This document shows, one piece after another, positions 45,788 to 56,216 of a stretch of DNA of 56,881 nt (position 1 is the first letter of the stretch; each line of letters opens with the position of its first letter). This DNA comes from Gammaproteobacteria bacterium (GTDB lineage Bacteria; Pseudomonadota; Gammaproteobacteria; SZUA-140). The DNA is taken from positions 1-56,881 of the forward strand of contig JADLET010000122.1 of the NCBI GenBank assembly GCA_020845975.1. Direction: 5' to 3'. The translations under genes and the position numbers were made by a program. Below the pieces are notes generated by a model that worked only from the letters and a program-made list of their open reading frames with translations, searched no databases and had not been told where the DNA came from.

Positions 45788-46306
45788 CGGACGGTCTCCG
45801 ATACGGAACGGGCACGCATCGTCATGCGCCCTTTTGCAGCCCTGGGAGGGTCGTCCGCGGAAGCGGACGCATTCGAATCAGAAACGCTCATAGGCGGCCA
45901 ATTATACCGGACGGCAGGGCATGGAAGGTAGGCCTGTTATCCCATGACAAAACTTCATGAAGACAAGTCCAGGTATGCGGAACGAGCAGGTCGATGTTCA
46001 AACCAGGGTCATGATAATGCGTCATCCGGCTACAACGAGGGAGGTGAACGCGTTGCGCTCCGGCATATGCCACAGCGTGGCCCGCAGATAATATTGCAGG
46101 GCGTCAGCAGCAGATGCAACGTGCGAAACCAGGGACAGTAACTGTCTTGATGAGGCTCACTGAACAAGCAGCTTAGGCGGCTTCATAACGCCACGCTTGA
46201 TCATGCTTCATCATCGCGTTCAGTATCACCAACAGCTTAGGAAATCGGGAAGAACCTGACCTCTCCTCGATACCAAGATACGACATACCAACGGTTACCT
46301 GGCCAT
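45788..46306. other. Intergenic stretch with an IS110 relic
   Basis: The left part is the likely promoter of the leftward CNNM operon (about 45790-45910). The rest has no gene. An IS110-type transposase tail lies at 46173-46241. The stretch also forms the 3' flank of the glucan synthase gene, and no clear intrinsic terminator was seen after its stop codon at 46307. Confidence 0.45.
46173..46241 (-). pseudogene. IS110-family transposase C-terminal relic
   Basis: On the minus strand 22 codons read PKLLVILNAMMKHDQAWRY and then EAA with a stop, which is the characteristic C-terminal helix of IS110/IS116/IS902 transposases (usual form MRKLLVILNAMLK...W). Sequence just upstream is not readable in the same frame as transposase, so only the tail survives. 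It shows that an insertion sequence once lay between the CNNM genes and the glucan synthase gene. Confidence 0.65.
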
Positions 46307-49300
46307 CTAGCCCAGGTCCACCTCGACGAAATGCTCCTGACGATCGTCTACCAGCGGAATGCGTGTATCGGGACGTTCGGCGCCGTCCACCCTCACGCGG
46401 ATGACGTGCCCCGATGGTTCACCTGCGCGCTTGACTGTAATGTGATAGACGGTATTGCGATAGCGGTAGTGGATTTTGTAGGAATCCCAATGGGCCGGGA
46501 CACACGGCGCAATGCGCAAATGGTCCACTTCCAGTTGCAGGCCGAGCAGGGTTTCCACGGTCAGCCGGTACATCCAGCCCGCCGCCCCGGTGTACCAGGT
46601 CCAGCCGCCGCGTCCAGTGTGCGGCGCTACCCCATAGATGTCAGCGCACATGACGTAGGGCTCGACCTTGTCGCGTTCGATGGCCTCGCGCGTGCTGCCA
46701 TGATGGACGGGATTGAGCATGCCAAAGAATTCCCACGCGCGTTGTGTATCGCCCATCATGGCGAACGCCATCGTGGTCCAGATCGCGGCATGGGTATATT
46801 GGCCACCGTTCTCGCGCACGCCGGGGATGTAGCCCTTGATATAGCCGGGCTCCAGATCTGATTTGTCGAAGGGCGGGTCGAGCAACTGGATGATCTTCTT
46901 GTCGCGTCGCACCAGGCGCTGGTCGACCGCCGTCATCGCCTGGCGGGCCCGCACCGGATCACCGCCGTTCGAGATAACCGCCCAGCTCTGGCTGATCGAA
47001 TCGATCTGGCATTCGTCGTTGCTGGACGAGCCGAGCGGCGTACCGTCATCGAACCAGGCGCGCTTGTACCAATCGCCATCCCAGGCATGGGCTTCGATGT
47101 TGCTGCGCAGCTGGGCAACCTGCGTTCTGCACAGCTCGGCGAAATCGGCATCACCGCGGTCGCGCGCCAGGCTTGAGAACAGCTCAAGATTCTCGAGCAG
47201 GAACCATGCCAGCCACACGCTTTCGCCCTTGCCGTCCTTGCCTACCAGATTCATTCCGTCGTTCCAGTCGCCGCAGCCGATCAGCGGCAATTGATGAGCG
47301 CCGAAACGCAGGCCGTGCTTGAGGGCACGCACGCAGTGCTCATACAGACTGGCCGCTTCGGGCGAGCGTTGCGGTTGATCATAGTAGGCCTCCTCTTCCT
47401 GGTACAGCTCGCGTCCCTCCAGGAAATGGATGGACTCATCGAGCACGCCCGTATCGCCGGTCATCCGCACATAACGACAGGTTGCATACGGCAGCCACAG
47501 ATAGTCGTCGGAGAAATGGGTTCGCACGCCCTGCCCGCCGGGCGGATGCCACCAATGCTGCACGTCGCCCTTGCGAAACTGGTGCCCGGCGCAACGCAGC
47601 AACTGCTCACGGGCGAGCCACGGTGTCGTATGGATCAGCGCCATGGTGTCCTGCAATTGATCGCGGAAGCCGTAGGCGCCGCCGGACTGGTAATAGCCAC
47701 TGCGTCCCCACAACCTGCAGGACAGGGTTTGATAGACCAGCCAACCGTTGGCCAGCACGTTCAGCGCAGGGTCCGGCGTATCCACATTCACCGCGCCCAG
47801 AATGCGGTTCCAGTGCTCCCACACCGCCTCCAATTCCTGGCGCGCGCCCGCCGGCCCACCGTATTGCCGGATGAAATTCCGCGCATCATCGGTCTTGCGG
47901 GCCGCACCGAACACGAACACGATCTCGTGCGTTTCCCCCTCGGCCAGTTCGAAATGAGCCTGTAGCGCGGCGCACGGATCCAGGCTGGCCCCGGTCTTGC
48001 CCGACAGGCGCCTGCGGCGCATCGCCGCAGGTTTGGCCAGCGAACCGTTGCGGCCGATGAACTCGGTGCGATTTCCGCTCACCGTGCGGTCCCGCTCGCT
48101 GACATGGGCGAACACCACCCGATTGCGGCATTCGCGGCCATAGGCATTGCGGGCGAACAGAGCCCCGCTGTGCGCATCCGTTTCGGTAACGATGTGCATC
48201 TGATTGGCATGCCGCCACTCGCCGAGCACCAGCTCCCAATACCCGGTCAGCGACAAACGGCGCGCGCGCTGCGACCGGTTGCGCAGCTTGACCACGACGA
48301 TTTTCACCGGTGCGTTCATGGCGACATAGGTATACAGTTCCGAGGCGATATCGGCTTCGAAGTGCTCGAACACGCTGTAGCCGAAGCCGTGCCGGCACAC
48401 ATAGCCGGAGCGGCCGCGGGCGGGCAGCGGCGTCGGTGACCAGAACACCCCCGTCTCCTCGTCGCGGATATAGAGCGCCTCGCCACTGGTGTCAGACAGA
48501 GGATCGTTGTGCCAGGTGGTGAGCCGAAACTCGTGCGCGTTTTCCGCCCAGGTGTACGCGCTGCCACTCTCGCTGACAACCGTGCCGATGTGCGGGCTGG
48601 CGATCACGTTGACCCAGGGCGCCGGCGTGGTCTGACCCGGCTCCAGGGTGACGACGTATTCGCGCCCGTCGGGCGTGAACCCACCCAGACCGTTGCTGAA
48701 AATGCGCTTGCGCGCCACCAGTGGATACACCATTTCAGCCGCTGCCTGTTGCGTGGTTTCCAGGCGTTTCGACGTACGCTCGGCCGACACGCGGCGTTCC
48801 ACCTGTTCGATCAAGGTCTCAGAGCTATCGCTGAAGACGATGCGGGCGACCGTCCGCAGCAGCACCCGCTCGTCCTCGGAAAGTTCTTCTGCACGGCGTA
48901 CGAAGACCCCGCCCGGTTTGTCGAGCACTTGTGCATCAGGTCCGGCGTTGATCAGCCCCATGATCAGGTCATGCAACTCCGCCCGGTAACCCGAGAAATC
49001 CTCGTTCACGATCACCAGATCGGCGGTAAGGCCCTTCATGCGCCAGTAGGCATGCGCCTGCAGCAACTGCTTGACCAGATCGATGCGGCTGAGGTCGCGG
49101 ATCGTCAGCTTGACGATCGGCAGATCACCCGAGATGCCGAAGCGCCACAGTCCGGATTGCCCCAGCTGGTTGCGCGCAATGATGGCGGGCGCGGCGCGGC
49201 GCAAAGCATTGCTGTAAATGACCGAACTGGCCAGGCGGCCAAAGACCTGGGCATCGGTTTCGCTGGCGTTGAGGTGGCGCAGCACCTCCTGGCTCTGGAA

Positions 49301-52300
49301 CCAGGCCATTTCGAACGCTCGCTCGACGAAGTGCCGATCGCAATATTTCTCAATCAAGGCTAATGCGGCCTCGCGCGTGTCCGCCGCGCCGGAGATGACC
49401 TGTACGCTCGCCGATTCGTCGGGTGACAGGGTCAGCATGCGGCGGATCGCGACGATGGGGTCGAGCACCGGGCCCGCTGTGTTCGACAGGGTGGGCGGAC
49501 GCTCGTTGTTGTCCAGCACCAGCGGGTTGGCCACAGTGCGGCCGCGACCGATGAAGCGGGCACGATCGGTTTCGCAGGAAGGTGCATCGGTCCTGGCGCC
49601 CGGCGCCGCCAGCAGGTGGAACATCCAGGGCGTCTGTTCCCCCGGTGTACGGGGCCGCCGGGTGCAGAGGATCGCCTGTCGCCCGGGCAGGATTTCGGTC
49701 TGCACAAACAGGTTGCTGAACGAGCGGTGCGCGAGATCGGCATTCAACGGCGCCAGCACCACTTCCGCGTAGCTCGTCACCTCGATATGACGGGTATGCG
49801 CCGACTGGTTGGTGAGCGTGACCCGACGGATTTCTACGTCGTCCTCGGGGGAGACGCTGATCTCGGTGTGCGCCTCGATCGCGTGATCGCGCCGCCGGTA
49901 TTCGGCGCGCGCCTGCACAAAGATCGCCTCGTAGTGGTCGGCACGGTGCAGGGTCGGTTGGTGGGCGGTTGACCAGTAACGCCCTGTGTCGCGATCGCGC
50001 AGGTAAATGAAGGTGCCCCATCCATCGGTGGTGGCGTCCTCGCGCCAGCGGGTGACGGCGAGGTCGCGCCAGCGGCTGTAACTGCCGCCGGCATGGGTCG
50101 CCATGACGTGGTAGCGTCCGTTCGACAGCAGGTGAACCTCGGGGATCGGCATGTTCGGGTCGGTGAACACGCGCATGATCTCGCCGGCTTCCGCGTCCGG
50201 CGGCCGCGCGGCCGCACTCACCTCCGCCGCATGCGGATGCAACGTCCCGCCCTTCTTCGGCACGCGTTCCTGCAGCAACAATTCCGTCGCCTGCGCAAGG
50301 GTATCTGCCATGAAGCGGCGCTGCATCGGCTGGTCAAGCAGGACATGCGCAAAGGACAAGAGGCTCATGCCCTGGTGATGCGCCATGAAGGTGCGCACAA
50401 TAGCGTGGTTCTTGCCCCGCGGCACACGCGATGACGTGTAGTCGATCGCTTCGTAGAATCCATAGGCGCCGAGGAATCCATGGTCGGCCAGCATTTGCAG
50501 ATTACGGCACGCTTCCCGCGGCAGCACCGTCAGCGCCAGGGCGCTGGCGTAGGGAGCGATGACCAGGTCATCGCCCAGCCCGCGCTTGAAACCGAGGCCA
50601 GGCACGCCAAAGGCGCGGTACTGGTAGACCTGGTGCATGTCAGTGGCGTTGTAGCAGGACTCGGAAATCCCCCAGGGTACCCCGCGTTGCCGGCCGTATT
50701 CGATTTGGCGCGAAACCGCGGCCTTGCAGGTCTGTTCCAGCAGGGTGTTCGGGTAGCTCGGCATGATGAGCTGCGGCATCAAGTACTCGAACATCGAGCC
50801 GCTCCATGAAATCAGGCTGATGTCGCCGCCGTGACTGGTCAGCAGTCGGCCGAGCGAAAACCAGTGCTTCTGCGGGACCTGTCCCTGCGCGATCAGCAGA
50901 AAACTGGCCAGGCGCGCCTCCGATGCCAGCAGGTCGTAGCAGGTCGGATCACGGCGCCGCTCACCCACGTCGTAGCCGATGGCCAGCAAGCCGGACGACG
51001 TGTCGTAGAGAAATTCAAAGTCCATCGCCGCCAGTGCGCGGCAACGATTCACCAAATCGTCGATCACGCCCATCCGTTCAGCCGCGGCGGACGCGCGCGT
51101 CCCGGTGACCGTTGCGCCCGCTCCGGCCAATTCCGCCAGTGTCGGGATAGTGCTGAGGCACCACGGCTCGGACCTCAGGAACCGAAGCTCATCGCGAAGA
51201 GCTCGGTATTGCCGGTCGAATGCCTGCGCCCAGTAATACAGTTCGTCATCGACATTGATGCCCGCCGGCAGCCAGTCAACCAGATCCCCGCCGGCACGGT
51301 GAATCTCATCCAGCGCGCGTTCGACGGCAGCCAGTGCCCGGGGTGGTCCGTCCTGTGTGCAGACTTGCAGCGTGTCCTGCAGCGAACTGATCTTATTCGC
51401 AAGATCCGGGCCGTCGTGCGCGTGTTCGGCAAACACCTGCAAGCTGTCCTGCAGGCCCTGCAACGCGCTGACTGAGAGTACCGGCTGACCTTTTAACTCG
51501 GTCAGTCCCGCTTGCAGGGTGAGCAGGCTGCCGACCAGGTTGCCGCTGTCCACCGAAGAGACGTATTGCGGGTGCAGCGGTGTCAACGTGTGCGTGTCGT
51601 ACCAGTTGTAAAAATGGCCGCGGTAGCGTTCCAGCCTTTCCATCGAGGCCAGGGTGTTGCCGATGCGCTGCAGGCATTCCCCGACCGTGAGATAACCGAA
51701 ATCGGTCGCCGCCAGGTCCGCGAGCAGCGACATGCCCATATTGGTTGGCGAAGTGCGCGAGGCGATGGTCGGCGTCGGATATTCCTGGAAGTTGTCGGGT
51801 GGCAGCCAGTTGTCCTGCGGACCGACGAAATCAGCGAAGTAGCGCCATGTTCGACGCGCCGTCGCCCGCAGGAACACCCGCTGATAGAGGGTCAGGTCCG
51901 GCGCCGGCGTCACCAGGGGCCGGCTGATCCACCAGCCGGCCCCTGGCGCTAGCAACCACAGCAACAGGATCGGCGCCGCATAGAGCCACGCAGTCGAGTG
52001 GCTCAATGCCAGCACCACACCCAGCGCCAGCGCCAGGACCGGCGCAATCCACATCTCCCTGATGAAATCGGCGAGCGTGCGGCGCGCGTTGCGGATTGCG
52101 TAGGAAGGCAGTTGCCAGAGCAGCAAACCGCGCTGCGTAAACAGCATGCGCACACCCGAGCGCACGATCGCATCCAGGCTGATCAGCATGTCGTAGGGCA
52201 ACAGGACCAGCGCCAGAAAGTCGATCGTCAATGCGCGGCCCACAGTCTTGCCGGCGAGCACCAGATGCACCTGCCAGCCCCGTTCTTCCGGCTTGCGGAT

Positions 52301-55021
52301 AAGCTCTATCGCGGATCCCAGCAGAGTGGGCAGGAACACCACCGCCACGACCAGCAGGCTCCAGAACCACGCCGATCCCGGGCCAAACAGCCAGCCTCCG
52401 GCCAACAGGGCCAGCAGCGACGGCGACACGAGGCTGCGCCGGAGGTTATCGAATATCTTCCACATCGACAGGACCGAGAGCGGATTGGCTTGCCGTTTCG
52501 CCTGCGCGCCATTAATGCCCTGCGGTCCGGGCACACGCGGGAACAGCCAACCGGCCAGTTGCCAGTCGCCGCGTATCCACCGGTGCCGTCGGCTGGCATC
52601 GCTGACATAACTGGCCGGATGCTCTTCAATGAGGTCGACATCGGTCACCAGTGCCGAACGCGCATAGCCGCTTTCCAGCAGATCGTGGCTGAGAATAAGG
52701 TTATCCGGAAAGCACCCATCGACGGCCCGGCGGAAGGCGTCGACATCGTAGATGCCCTTGCCGATGAATGATCCCTCCCCGAAAATATCCTGGTAGACAT
52801 CCGACACCTCGCGCGTGTAGGGATCGATGCCAGTCTCACCCACGAACAGTTTTGTAAAGCGGGATTGGCCGGCACTGGTCAGGCTGATCGAAACGCGTGG
52901 CTGCAAGACCGCGTAGCCCTCGACAATGCGGCCCTTGCCGGGATCGTACACCGGCCGATTGAGCGGATGGGCGATGTTCCCCACCAGGGCGCGCGCCACG
53001 TCGCGGGGCAGTTGCGTGTCGGTATCCAGGGTGATGACATAGCGGATCGAGTCGAGGATGGACACATCACCGACCACCTCCGAGAACGCGTTTTGCGCCT
53101 CGCCTCGCAGCCGGGCGTTGAACTGCTCCAGCTTGCCGCGTTTGCGCTCATACCCCATCCACACCCGCTCGACCGGATTCCACATGCGCGGCCGGTGAAA
53201 CAGATAGAAGATGCACGCACGATCATTGCGGTAGGTCTCATTGAGCGCCTGCACCGCGGCGCGCGCGTAGGCGAGCAACGCGTCATCATCGGGAAGCGTC
53301 TGCTCGGGCGCGTCCCGGAAATCCGTCAGCAGGGCAAAAAACAGATTTGAGTCGCGATTGCCGAGATAGCGTATCTCCAGGGCCTCAAGCAAATCATCGA
53401 TCTCCTGCGGACTGCTCAGCAAGGTGGGGACGACCACCATGCTGCGGTGATCGGCGGGGATGCCCTGCGAGAAATTCAATCGAGGCAATGCACGCGGTGG
53501 CACGCACAGCGTGACCGCCAGATTCACCAGCGGCACCGCCAGCGCCGAGCCTCCGATCAGGCCGGTGACCGCGAAAAACCAGTAGCGCCAGTCATACGGC
53601 GCGAATCCGTCGAATACGGAAAGCACGGCCGCTGTCGAGAGCAGCGTGAGCAACAGGACAGGGCCGAGGTAAAGGCTCAGGCGATGATGCCGGAGCGCCC
53701 GGCCGGCGCGTAATTTCCACGGCAAACGGCAACCGACCGAACGCTCCAGGCCTGGCCGCCCGTGGTCGACCAGGTAATACCCGATATGCGTACTGCGGTC
53801 ATGGACACCCAATCGCCCGGCGGCCGCCTGCGCAAGCGCAATGGCCTCGCGTGCCACTGCCAGTTCGCTGCACGTACTGTTCCTTGCGATGTCCTCGATA
53901 ACATGCCGGTAGCGGTCGCGGGTGGCGAAATCCTGGCCGGCGTACATCGCCATCGGGTCTGCACGCAATGTCTGTTCGACGACACTGAGCGACTCGACGA
54001 AATTCTTCCAGTCCATGGCGCCGATGAAACGCAGACTGCCAATGCTGTTGGCGATCGAGATCTGATTGGTCGCGGCGATGCGGCCGGCCGCCTCCGACAA
54101 CTGCGATGCAGTCACCCCCTGCTCGAGCAGTTTATATTCGACCCAGGTCTGCACGAACGCCATGGCGGGCCCCTGGGACTGGAGTCTGGCGTAAAACTCC
54201 TCCACAAACGGCGCGGTCAGCGGCACGTCGGCATTGGCAAACCTGGCCAGCAACTGAATCAGCTGTTTCGGCTCGGTTTCGGCCGTCGCGAGCATGCGGT
54301 CCGCCCAGGTGATGGCCGCGTCGCGCTCCTCGCGCCGGCGGGCGATGCGCACACCAACGCGGCGCAGATTTTCCAGCAGCGCCAGTTGCAGCATGATCGG
54401 GAAGGCCCACAGTTCGCCCAGCCTCAATGGTTCTACAGCCTGGTAGGCGGCGATGAACTGGATGGCGTTGTCGCTGTCGACGCGACCGTCCATGTGCGAG
54501 ATCAGCTCCAGCGCCAGGTCGTAAATACGGGGAAAGCCGGCGGACGGGCCATCCGCAAGACGCGGCAACTGCCGGCTGTAGCCGCGCGGCAAATGTCGAC
54601 GCGCCAGGGTGATCTGCTGCTCGATCAGGTAGAAATTGTCGAGCAACCAGGCCTCTGCCGGCACGATTCGTTGCCCCTGGGTGGCAGCGGCGGTGACAAC
54701 GTCATACGCGGTCAGAAGTACACGCGCATTGTCCGCCAGCCTTGGCAGCAACCGGTCCGGACCCCGACGCGTATCGATCCTGTGCTGGCCAGCCAGGATT
54801 ACCGCGTGACGCTTCAGTTGCTCGATGCTGTACAACTCCGCGCGCAGCAACTCTGCATCCCGGTCGTGACGCAGCGTATTCCGTATGCGCGCTGGCAATC
54901 CGAAGTCTTTGATTGTTATGACATGCTCCTTGATAGAACTTAAGATGGTCGACACAGCCCTGGCCCAACGTGCTGCGCCCATGTGATTCTGTATCAAATT
55001 ATCTGAGGTTCTGGAATCCAT
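46307..55021 (-). CDS. ndvB: Cyclic beta-1,2-glucan synthase (NdvB/ChvB type)
   Basis: This 2904-residue inner-membrane enzyme initiates, extends, trims and cyclises beta-1,2-glucan, a periplasmic or secreted osmo- and host-related glycan. In order: an N-terminal region of about 440 residues, two helices (about 450-515), a GT84 glucosyltransferase domain with LDTDTQLPRD near 664 and HRWIRGDWQLAGW near 820, further helices (about 864-1030), a glycoamylase-like domain (PWGISESCYN near 1447), two GH94-type sugar-binding domains (starting about 1630 and 2145), and a C-terminal GH94 phosphorylase domain with GCGDWNDGMN near 2584. The length matches family members. The first ATG lacks a strong ribosome site; ATG at 54982 is an alternative. 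No ndvA exporter is next to it. Confidence 0.95.
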   Translation of the reverse strand: MDSRTSDNLIQNHMGAARWARAVSTILSSIKEHVITIKDFGLPARIRNTLRHDRDAELLRAELYSIEQLKRHAVILAGQHRIDTRRGPDRLLPRLADNARVLLTAYDVVTAAATQGQRIVPAEAWLLDNFYLIEQQITLARRHLPRGYSRQLPRLADGPSAGFPRIYDLALELISHMDGRVDSDNAIQFIAAYQAVEPLRLGELWAFPIMLQLALLENLRRVGVRIARRREERDAAITWADRMLATAETEPKQLIQLLARFANADVPLTAPFVEEFYARLQSQGPAMAFVQTWVEYKLLEQGVTASQLSEAAGRIAATNQISIANSIGSLRFIGAMDWKNFVESLSVVEQTLRADPMAMYAGQDFATRDRYRHVIEDIARNSTCSELAVAREAIALAQAAAGRLGVHDRSTHIGYYLVDHGRPGLERSVGCRLPWKLRAGRALRHHRLSLYLGPVLLLTLLSTAAVLSVFDGFAPYDWRYWFFAVTGLIGGSALAVPLVNLAVTLCVPPRALPRLNFSQGIPADHRSMVVVPTLLSSPQEIDDLLEALEIRYLGNRDSNLFFALLTDFRDAPEQTLPDDDALLAYARAAVQALNETYRNDRACIFYLFHRPRMWNPVERVWMGYERKRGKLEQFNARLRGEAQNAFSEVVGDVSILDSIRYVITLDTDTQLPRDVARALVGNIAHPLNRPVYDPGKGRIVEGYAVLQPRVSISLTSAGQSRFTKLFVGETGIDPYTREVSDVYQDIFGEGSFIGKGIYDVDAFRRAVDGCFPDNLILSHDLLESGYARSALVTDVDLIEEHPASYVSDASRRHRWIRGDWQLAGWLFPRVPGPQGINGAQAKRQANPLSVLSMWKIFDNLRRSLVSPSLLALLAGGWLFGPGSAWFWSLLVVAVVFLPTLLGSAIELIRKPEERGWQVHLVLAGKTVGRALTIDFLALVLLPYDMLISLDAIVRSGVRMLFTQRGLLLWQLPSYAIRNARRTLADFIREMWIAPVLALALGVVLALSHSTAWLYAAPILLLWLLAPGAGWWISRPLVTPAPDLTLYQRVFLRATARRTWRYFADFVGPQDNWLPPDNFQEYPTPTIASRTSPTNMGMSLLADLAATDFGYLTVGECLQRIGNTLASMERLERYRGHFYNWYDTHTLTPLHPQYVSSVDSGNLVGSLLTLQAGLTELKGQPVLSVSALQGLQDSLQVFAEHAHDGPDLANKISSLQDTLQVCTQDGPPRALAAVERALDEIHRAGGDLVDWLPAGINVDDELYYWAQAFDRQYRALRDELRFLRSEPWCLSTIPTLAELAGAGATVTGTRASAAAERMGVIDDLVNRCRALAAMDFEFLYDTSSGLLAIGYDVGERRRDPTCYDLLASEARLASFLLIAQGQVPQKHWFSLGRLLTSHGGDISLISWSGSMFEYLMPQLIMPSYPNTLLEQTCKAAVSRQIEYGRQRGVPWGISESCYNATDMHQVYQYRAFGVPGLGFKRGLGDDLVIAPYASALALTVLPREACRNLQMLADHGFLGAYGFYEAIDYTSSRVPRGKNHAIVRTFMAHHQGMSLLSFAHVLLDQPMQRRFMADTLAQATELLLQERVPKKGGTLHPHAAEVSAAARPPDAEAGEIMRVFTDPNMPIPEVHLLSNGRYHVMATHAGGSYSRWRDLAVTRWREDATTDGWGTFIYLRDRDTGRYWSTAHQPTLHRADHYEAIFVQARAEYRRRDHAIEAHTEISVSPEDDVEIRRVTLTNQSAHTRHIEVTSYAEVVLAPLNADLAHRSFSNLFVQTEILPGRQAILCTRRPRTPGEQTPWMFHLLAAPGARTDAPSCETDRARFIGRGRTVANPLVLDNNERPPTLSNTAGPVLDPIVAIRRMLTLSPDESASVQVISGAADTREAALALIEKYCDRHFVERAFEMAWFQSQEVLRHLNASETDAQVFGRLASSVIYSNALRRAAPAIIARNQLGQSGLWRFGISGDLPIVKLTIRDLSRIDLVKQLLQAHAYWRMKGLTADLVIVNEDFSGYRAELHDLIMGLINAGPDAQVLDKPGGVFVRRAEELSEDERVLLRTVARIVFSDSSETLIEQVERRVSAERTSKRLETTQQAAAEMVYPLVARKRIFSNGLGGFTPDGREYVVTLEPGQTTPAPWVNVIASPHIGTVVSESGSAYTWAENAHEFRLTTWHNDPLSDTSGEALYIRDEETGVFWSPTPLPARGRSGYVCRHGFGYSVFEHFEADIASELYTYVAMNAPVKIVVVKLRNRSQRARRLSLTGYWELVLGEWRHANQMHIVTETDAHSGALFARNAYGRECRNRVVFAHVSERDRTVSGNRTEFIGRNGSLAKPAAMRRRRLSGKTGASLDPCAALQAHFELAEGETHEIVFVFGAARKTDDARNFIRQYGGPAGARQELEAVWEHWNRILGAVNVDTPDPALNVLANGWLVYQTLSCRLWGRSGYYQSGGAYGFRDQLQDTMALIHTTPWLAREQLLRCAGHQFRKGDVQHWWHPPGGQGVRTHFSDDYLWLPYATCRYVRMTGDTGVLDESIHFLEGRELYQEEEAYYDQPQRSPEAASLYEHCVRALKHGLRFGAHQLPLIGCGDWNDGMNLVGKDGKGESVWLAWFLLENLELFSSLARDRGDADFAELCRTQVAQLRSNIEAHAWDGDWYKRAWFDDGTPLGSSSNDECQIDSISQSWAVISNGGDPVRARQAMTAVDQRLVRRDKKIIQLLDPPFDKSDLEPGYIKGYIPGVRENGGQYTHAAIWTTMAFAMMGDTQRAWEFFGMLNPVHHGSTREAIERDKVEPYVMCADIYGVAPHTGRGGWTWYTGAAGWMYRLTVETLLGLQLEVDHLRIAPCVPAHWDSYKIHYRYRNTVYHITVKRAGEPSGHVIRVRVDGAERPDTRIPLVDDRQEHFVEVDLG

Positions 55022-55569
55022 GGTTTTCGTGGTCGCTATCGTGCCTGGCTAAGCGCGGCGAAAAGAACCGGCACCCTCTTAGACACACCAGCAACACCCC
55101 CGCCTTGAGTAGCAAGGGGATTTACAGTATGACAGTCATTGTACGGCCTTTTCGGCCAGCCGCATGGCTTAAACCGCAGGTGTCAGATCACCCAGGACTT
55201 CTACAGACTTCCCTCGCTGTATTCACCGGGTGCGGATGGTGGACAAATCATGCCTTACCGCACCGTGATCAACAGGATTTATGATGTGATGATCACTTTT
55301 ACCAGTATCACCGGGCACAAGATGATGGAAGTGCAGTAGCGGAATGCCAGGTCAGTGGCCGGGGACCGTAAGAGAGGCCGCACTCCGCCGTCGGAAACCG
55401 GGCTTCAGATGACAACCATGTATGTTGGCTGGCGCACAGTGCTATATGACTACAACAGCATAGAATCGTCTTTTAAGTAGATATTCTTCTTTCGGACGTC
55501 GCCACTACCAGGAAATAAAGTTTTTACCCAATAGTTCTAATGTTCTCGATTTGAAAGGAGTTATACATC
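55022..55569. promoter_or_regulatory. Divergent region upstream of the glucan synthase and DUF2892 genes
   Basis: No supported gene is present. It must hold promoters for the very long leftward glucan synthase gene and for the rightward DUF2892 gene. A 29-codon frame at about 55250-55339 starting MPYRTVINRIYDVMITF is open but unrecognised. An AT-rich run at about 55460-55560 precedes the DUF2892 ribosome site. Confidence 0.4.
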
Positions 55570-55923
55570 ATGGAATTCTTCAGAACGAAATTGCGTGTCG
55601 TACAGAATATTGGCCTGATGGACAGGGGTGTACGGGTTCTGGCTGGAATAGTGTTACTTGGAGGCGGGTTCATTAGCATGGTCATGATAGATGCAAACAA
55701 TTGGGGGCCCTATGCCATGCTGATCTCCATCTATCCGTTCCTGACGAGCGGTATAGGATGGGACCCGCTCTACGCCATGTTCGGGACCAGGACGTGCACT
55801 TTGGAAAGTGGTAGAAACCAGTGTGGAACACTCCCCTACGAGGTGGATGCCAAGCTGGGAAACAAGCCAATACCAGACGTCAAGCATGACCACAGCCTGT
55901 ATGGATCGAACCACGCGCCGTAA
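55570..55923 (+). CDS. DUF2892 (YgaP-like) small membrane protein with extended C-terminus
   Basis: This 117-residue inner-membrane protein begins with the family signature VVQNIGLMDRGVRVLAGIVLL and has two helices (about 24-45 and 51-67, the second being PYAMLISIYPFLTSGIGW), then DPLYAMFGTRTC. Usual members end near here; this one has about 40 more polar residues (two Cys, ending SLYGSNHAP). DUF2892 domains are often fused to rhodanese or stand alone, and the role is unclear. A strong AAGGAG site precedes the ATG. A broken paralogue lies at 41158-41343. Confidence 0.85.
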   Translation: MEFFRTKLRVVQNIGLMDRGVRVLAGIVLLGGGFISMVMIDANNWGPYAMLISIYPFLTSGIGWDPLYAMFGTRTCTLESGRNQCGTLPYEVDAKLGNKPIPDVKHDHSLYGSNHAP

Positions 55924-56216
55924 TGCAAAGCCTAGAGTTGAGAGCATGATGCAATATGGGCATTGAACCCATATCCAGTCTGTCCATCAGTCTGCGCTGC
56001 TCAGTAAAGGTGGCTACGGCCGGCCTGTGTTAGCGGCGAGCACTTCATCCCGCGAGACAACTGTATCGAGGAGATGAAGCGGACTGGAATGGAGATGTCA
56101 CATAAATACAAGGAAACGGCTTTGGATGGGCTGGCGGTGAGTCTTACCGAGTGCTGATTAGCAGACTCTTGCTCTGCGTAAACGATCAAAGCTGGTACCG
56201 CACTAGTATCCTTGGT
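55924..56216. other. Short gene-free stretch between convergent genes
   Basis: No gene or clear terminator is seen between the DUF2892 gene and the convergent small gene on the minus strand. Short open frames on the minus strand near 56001-56189 are serine-rich and in no recognisable family. Confidence 0.4.

Noticed and set aside
56001-56189. Minus-strand frame of 62 codons near the right end.
   Set aside because: Low-complexity, serine-rich and without a ribosome site; no support beyond its length.
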